From assembly GCA_012861695.1 (NCBI GenBank), contig JAAOOA010000399.1, positions 16,940,287 through 17,004,286 on the forward strand: a stretch of 64,000 nt of DNA. Reading direction: 5' to 3'. The DNA comes from Trematomus loennbergii (Eukaryota > Chordata > Actinopteri > Perciformes > Nototheniidae). Below are positions 50,501-64,000 of the stretch, piece by piece (position 1 is the first letter of the stretch; every line of letters begins with the position of its first letter). A program made the translations under genes and the position numbers. Below the pieces are notes generated by a model. The model saw nothing but the letters and a program-made list of their open reading frames with translations. It was not told the DNA's origin and did not search any database.

Positions 50501-52170
50501 CATTATTAATTCAACTATCAAGAATCGTTTTAGTGCTCTGCCTTGGCGTTATTAGTGGTATAAGTTAGTAAAGCAAATTTAACAAACTTTTATAGTCATT
50601 ATTCTGCTCTGCAAGACAATATGACACAAAAATTGTTTATAAAAAACTATTTAGAGTTCACAATATAAAAACAACTATTTTGCAATGGCTGAGTGGCAGA
50701 GTTACTGTGGGAGTTCAGGTTAGAGTTATGTTGTATGAATAATATATTCAGCATCCTGTCCATGAGGGCCCATCTGCTGCAGACGGCATGTTTGACTCCG
50801 CAGGGCCTTGATGCCCCGCCACACGCTGCTGCACAGAGCTCAGTTAACTTTTGTTCCCATTTATTATTATTGAATGTGTTGCATGTCCAAAAGTCACTAC
50901 ATTTGACAAGGCATTTCTTGGTACCCCCTGGCAATACACCCACCAAGTGTGAAGGCCACAAGGGCAGCGACTCGTGTTTTGTAGTTAGATGTCTCAAAAT
51001 TACCAATTTATAATTTATTAAAATGCTATCAACACACTCAAAACACTGCAACACATACATGCTAACAAAAATCTTCCTGAACAATGAAAGAAAGTTAGGA
51101 CTTAAAAAAAACTTTCAAACAAACCCCTGAGAACAACATATGCTGCACAGTTTCTCTGGCTACCAGAGACACCTTGGCACAGCTGGCAGTTTGCTACACG
51201 GTGAGCTCAAAGAAAATCCACAGTGCAGATGTTTTTACTCACAGCGAGAACATTTTTTCATTGTTCGTAAGTTGACGTCATTACGTTTATTTTGGGACAG
51301 ATTGTTTGCCAGTCTAAGTATTTGAGTGCTGGATAAATGCTTTTCAAAATAACCATATGAGCTCTGCATTAAGACCCTATGAGGATGTTTAATCAGAGAT
51401 GACTGGTTGAGAGAAGACCAGAGACAATAGAGGAAACCAATCATCTATTATTTTGAATACGACTTGATTTTTGCCCCAGTTTATTTTTGCAGTGTAACAC
51501 TAAGCTTTAACTATTGTGTGGCCCTTATATTTGTCCGTATATGGCCTACAATCCAAAACATTTAAATGTGCACTGATTTATCAGATTTCGCCATTTTATA
51601 GTGTGCATTTGATTTGACTTGACTTCAGCCTCAGCACCTCAGTCCACCTGCACATAACAGGTGCCTTTGTTACTGTATCAATATTTTTACCGTAATGCTC
51701 CTTACGGTAAAATATTGATTAAAGGATGAAAGGAGACACCCTGGGAATCAGGACAATAAGTATCAGGATGATGTATGCAGAATTAACCTTTACTCTGTCT
51801 ACCGATGACTTTGTTCACATCTGTACAGTCTGTTAGTCGAAACACAGACTCTAGCTTGTACCTTAAGGATGTCTCCTTTGATCATATACATTTCCCCCTG
51901 AAATAACATAACTGATCAGTGTAATAATGTCCATTTAGCAGACAGGTTTACATTTGACCTCAGTAATCTGTCCCTGCATGGTGAGACAGATGTCGCGGGA
52001 AAAGGACCTCGGCTGAAGTGCAGCACGACTTATTTACCGTCTGTAATAAGCTGCAGAATACCTAATGACTGCGTTAATTTTAACGTAACAGATATGATGA
52101 CATATGTACCTGTTTTCACGGCTGTATCAGCAAGACAGCGGTCCCATTTCCGTCCATGTACGTCAGCCAT
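47533..52170 (-). CDS. micos10: MICOS complex subunit Mic10
   Basis: Small inner-mitochondrial-membrane protein that oligomerises and bends the membrane to form cristae junctions. Minus-strand exons: 52170-52110 (ATG at 52168-52170), 47868-47821, 47737-47628, 47541-47533; all GT-AG and phase-consistent, 228 nt in all, giving 75 residues (human has 78). Exon 1 encodes MADVHGRKWDRCLADTAVKT; the following exons give a glycine-rich membrane segment TGLGLGVLFSVVLFKRR and a second one GSGLGLGMGYANCQHD, then SPYLVHGSMVKDQ and stop. The GxGxGxG pattern in both hydrophobic segments is the family's oligomerisation motif. The last exon contributes only Asp, Gln and TAA. Downstream on the same strand is nbl1, and capzb is divergent upstream. 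Intron 1 is 4.2 kb. Identity is secure. Confidence 0.95.
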
Positions 52171-52300
52171 GTTTTCAGCTGTAAGGAGGAAGCTCCGTAA
52201 AATATCGCGAGAGAAATGAAAATCACGTGAACACACCCCACTACCACTACCACCACCACAGCCTCAATGAAGTATTTATGCACTGTCAAACACATCAGTA
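52171..52300 (-). promoter_or_regulatory. micos10: micos10 proximal promoter
   Basis: Just upstream of the micos10 ATG are a palindromic E-box TCACGTGA (52223-52230) and TATCGCGAGA (52203-52212), close to the TCTCGCGAGA element common in housekeeping and mitochondrial-gene promoters. E-box factors such as USF or the TFE/MITF group bind TCACGTGA. The matches are visible; the regulation is inferred. Confidence 0.45.
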
Positions 52301-53739
52301 TTTTTGTGTTCATTAACCGTTCATTTTACTCAGCTTCTTAAATAACATTTGACCATATGTGAGGTAAGGCCTACTCGATGAGTCTAAACCTTCCTGTTTT
52401 GAATGTATATATAAATTACATAGGCTATATTAACCTATTAGATTATTGTTACATTATTTATTGTTTTACTTTGACATCATTTTGAAAAGTATTTATTCCT
52501 TAAATAAGCTCTTGAAAATGAAATTGCTAACTTTTCTGGTTTCCCAGGTTGTTCAACATCTTAGTGTTTTTGGTAAAAGTTCTTCATATCACAACATTTA
52601 TTCGTAATATTGCACATCAGAGACTGATCTGAAAACTATAACTACTATGTTCCAATTCAAAGTTATACGCAACAATAACATAATGTAAAAAAATACATAC
52701 CTCTCAATTAGCGCCCATTTCCTTATGTTTTTACTGGAAGATAATCTAGATGTGGCATATTTTGAGAAAATAATTTGAGCCACACCTTCTCTAATCAAAA
52801 ACATGACTTGTTCTTCAAAAAACCTTTGATAACAAATCATTTTGAGATTGTTGCTGGATTTCTTCTCTCATGAAATGTAGGCGGACATCCTTTCCACTCA
52901 AAGTCAATAATATACAGATGTCTAAAGGGTTTACAGGCAGGTTTCCCATTTACAAACAATCCAGGATGCAGAGCAGCTTCAGGATGGAAAGAAAATGTGG
53001 TTTATCTCATAAAAGCTTTGATATGGAGAATTTTCTAAACAAATAAGAAATATTATTGAAAAATAAATAGTACCGGGTCCCGAATGCCTGTTCTTTATGA
53101 CACACCTCACAATAGTTAACCCCAAGACATATGGCTGACATAGACACAGTGAAAAACATGAACCCTGACTACTGGAAATGGGGATAACTTATCTTTCCAC
53201 CAAAACATACAAGACATACAGTGTGTCAGAAGATATGCTTGTAAAAAGGGTGTGGACAGAAATAAGGGTGGAGAATAGTCAATATTAAAAAAAATGATGA
53301 CCTTTCACAAATATTAAGAAACAAAAGGGTCTCAATGTTTTCTTTGTGAAGCACCTTTTTTTCTAACTCCATCATTTCATATTGAAGACAAAATGTAGAA
53401 CGATAAGCTTATATGGCAAGGCTCTTGCGGAGAAAACAAAAGCCTTGTAATATTTTATGGATTTATAACCTAAAAAATAACTCCAATAATGTTTAATATT
53501 AAATAATGTATTAAAGTAATTAACGGATATTCTGTGTTCTTACCCTTAACAGAAGATCAAAATGTAATATGATTTATGGTAAATTGGGTTAAACATATTT
53601 TTGATTCTTGATAATATACATATCACATCAGAAAGTATTGCTACAAAACAGAAGAGAAAAAGAGTGATCCGTAGTTTCTATTCCTTCACACAGTGTACAT
53701 GTCTGCCTACTGCCCTCACTGAGTGCATATTTTCTGCAC
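52301..53739. other. Intergenic between micos10 and capzb
   Basis: AT-rich spacer between two divergent promoters; no repeat or gene recognised. Confidence 0.5.
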
Positions 53740-54064
53740 CACTCCTCTCTTTCCATACTTGGCAATGCCTTTCTTGCTCCTTCGCTATTGGCTGCTGCAG
53801 AGAAAGCCCGGAGTGACCCGGACATGCAACCGGGCCTGTTTTCTGGCTGCAGCCTCCTTCCTGTAGCCCGGTTGAGGAAGTGAATTTCGCTGACAGGGCT
53901 GGGTTCAGTGAGGGAGAGGCGAACAAAACATCTTCCGCGGGGGACTAAAAAAACACAACAAAACAACAGCAGACGAGCGAAGAGATTTGATAAGCCACTG
54001 CAAAACTAAGGTGTAGAGACATCGGTGAAATCTTCCTCCCCTGCCCCGCTGAGACGCCGCAGAC
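53740..54064 (+). promoter_or_regulatory. capzb: capzb promoter / 5' UTR region
   Basis: GC-rich, CpG-containing DNA directly upstream of the capzb ATG, in contrast to AT-rich flanks. No TATA box is evident near a plausible start, as expected for a broadly expressed gene. The ATG is followed at once by GTAAGG, so the whole first exon is 5' UTR plus one codon. The transcription start cannot be placed from sequence alone. Confidence 0.55.

Positions 54065-64000
<9,936 letters not shown>

Noticed and set aside
53628..53966. 112-codon minus-strand open frame at the capzb promoter
   Set aside because: Antisense to the capzb 5' UTR; openness is explained by GC-rich composition.

Overview
This window is vertebrate nuclear DNA, most likely from a ray-finned (percomorph-type) fish. 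Genes are split into short GT-AG exons, intergenic DNA is full of long CA/TG microsatellites and of short TTAA-ended, hAT-like and LTR-derived repeats of fish type, and the four recognisable proteins are animal proteins. The gene order nbl1 - micos10 - capzb matches the human 1p36.13 neighbourhood. Nothing in it looks prokaryotic or viral apart from degraded retroelement remains. Layout: 0-18 kb is gene-poor, with a retroelement LTR piece at the left edge, an intact hAT-type element (2.2-3.2 kb), a nested transposon (11.1-12.5 kb), two solo LTRs (13.0-13.6 and 17.1-17.6 kb) and two exon-like segments of unknown origin on the minus strand (6.9-7.1 and 8.2-8.4 kb). At 19.0-21.05 kb on the plus strand is an unrecognised gene or gene remnant for a highly charged coiled-coil protein; its last two exons are tandemly duplicated. 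From 21 to 33 kb there is again mostly repeat-derived DNA, including a large palindromic repeat complex at 28.9-30.25 kb and a gag zinc-knuckle remnant at 27.0 kb. The right half carries four genes. On the minus strand are a TMEM88-family two-pass membrane protein (33.2-35.9 kb, with an apparent one-base frame break before its membrane domain), nbl1 (40.0-43.1 kb coding, non-coding first exon near 44.8 kb), and micos10 (47.5-52.2 kb). On the plus strand capzb starts at 54,065 and runs off the right edge; the last exon seen is the beta-1 (sarcomeric Z-disc) alternative exon, and the window ends exactly after residue 264 of an expected 277. The genes do not form one pathway. capzb caps actin filament barbed ends, micos10 shapes mitochondrial cristae, nbl1 is a secreted BMP antagonist of the DAN family, and TMEM88 proteins dampen Wnt signalling through Dishevelled. 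micos10 and nbl1 lie in the same orientation (human has a known MICOS10-NBL1 readthrough locus), and micos10 and capzb are head to head about 1.9 kb apart. I found no clearly new biological system. The items most worth a second look are the duplicated coiled-coil exons, the TMEM88 frame break, the very long pyrimidine tract before the capzb muscle exon, and the unassigned exon-like ORF at 6.9 kb.
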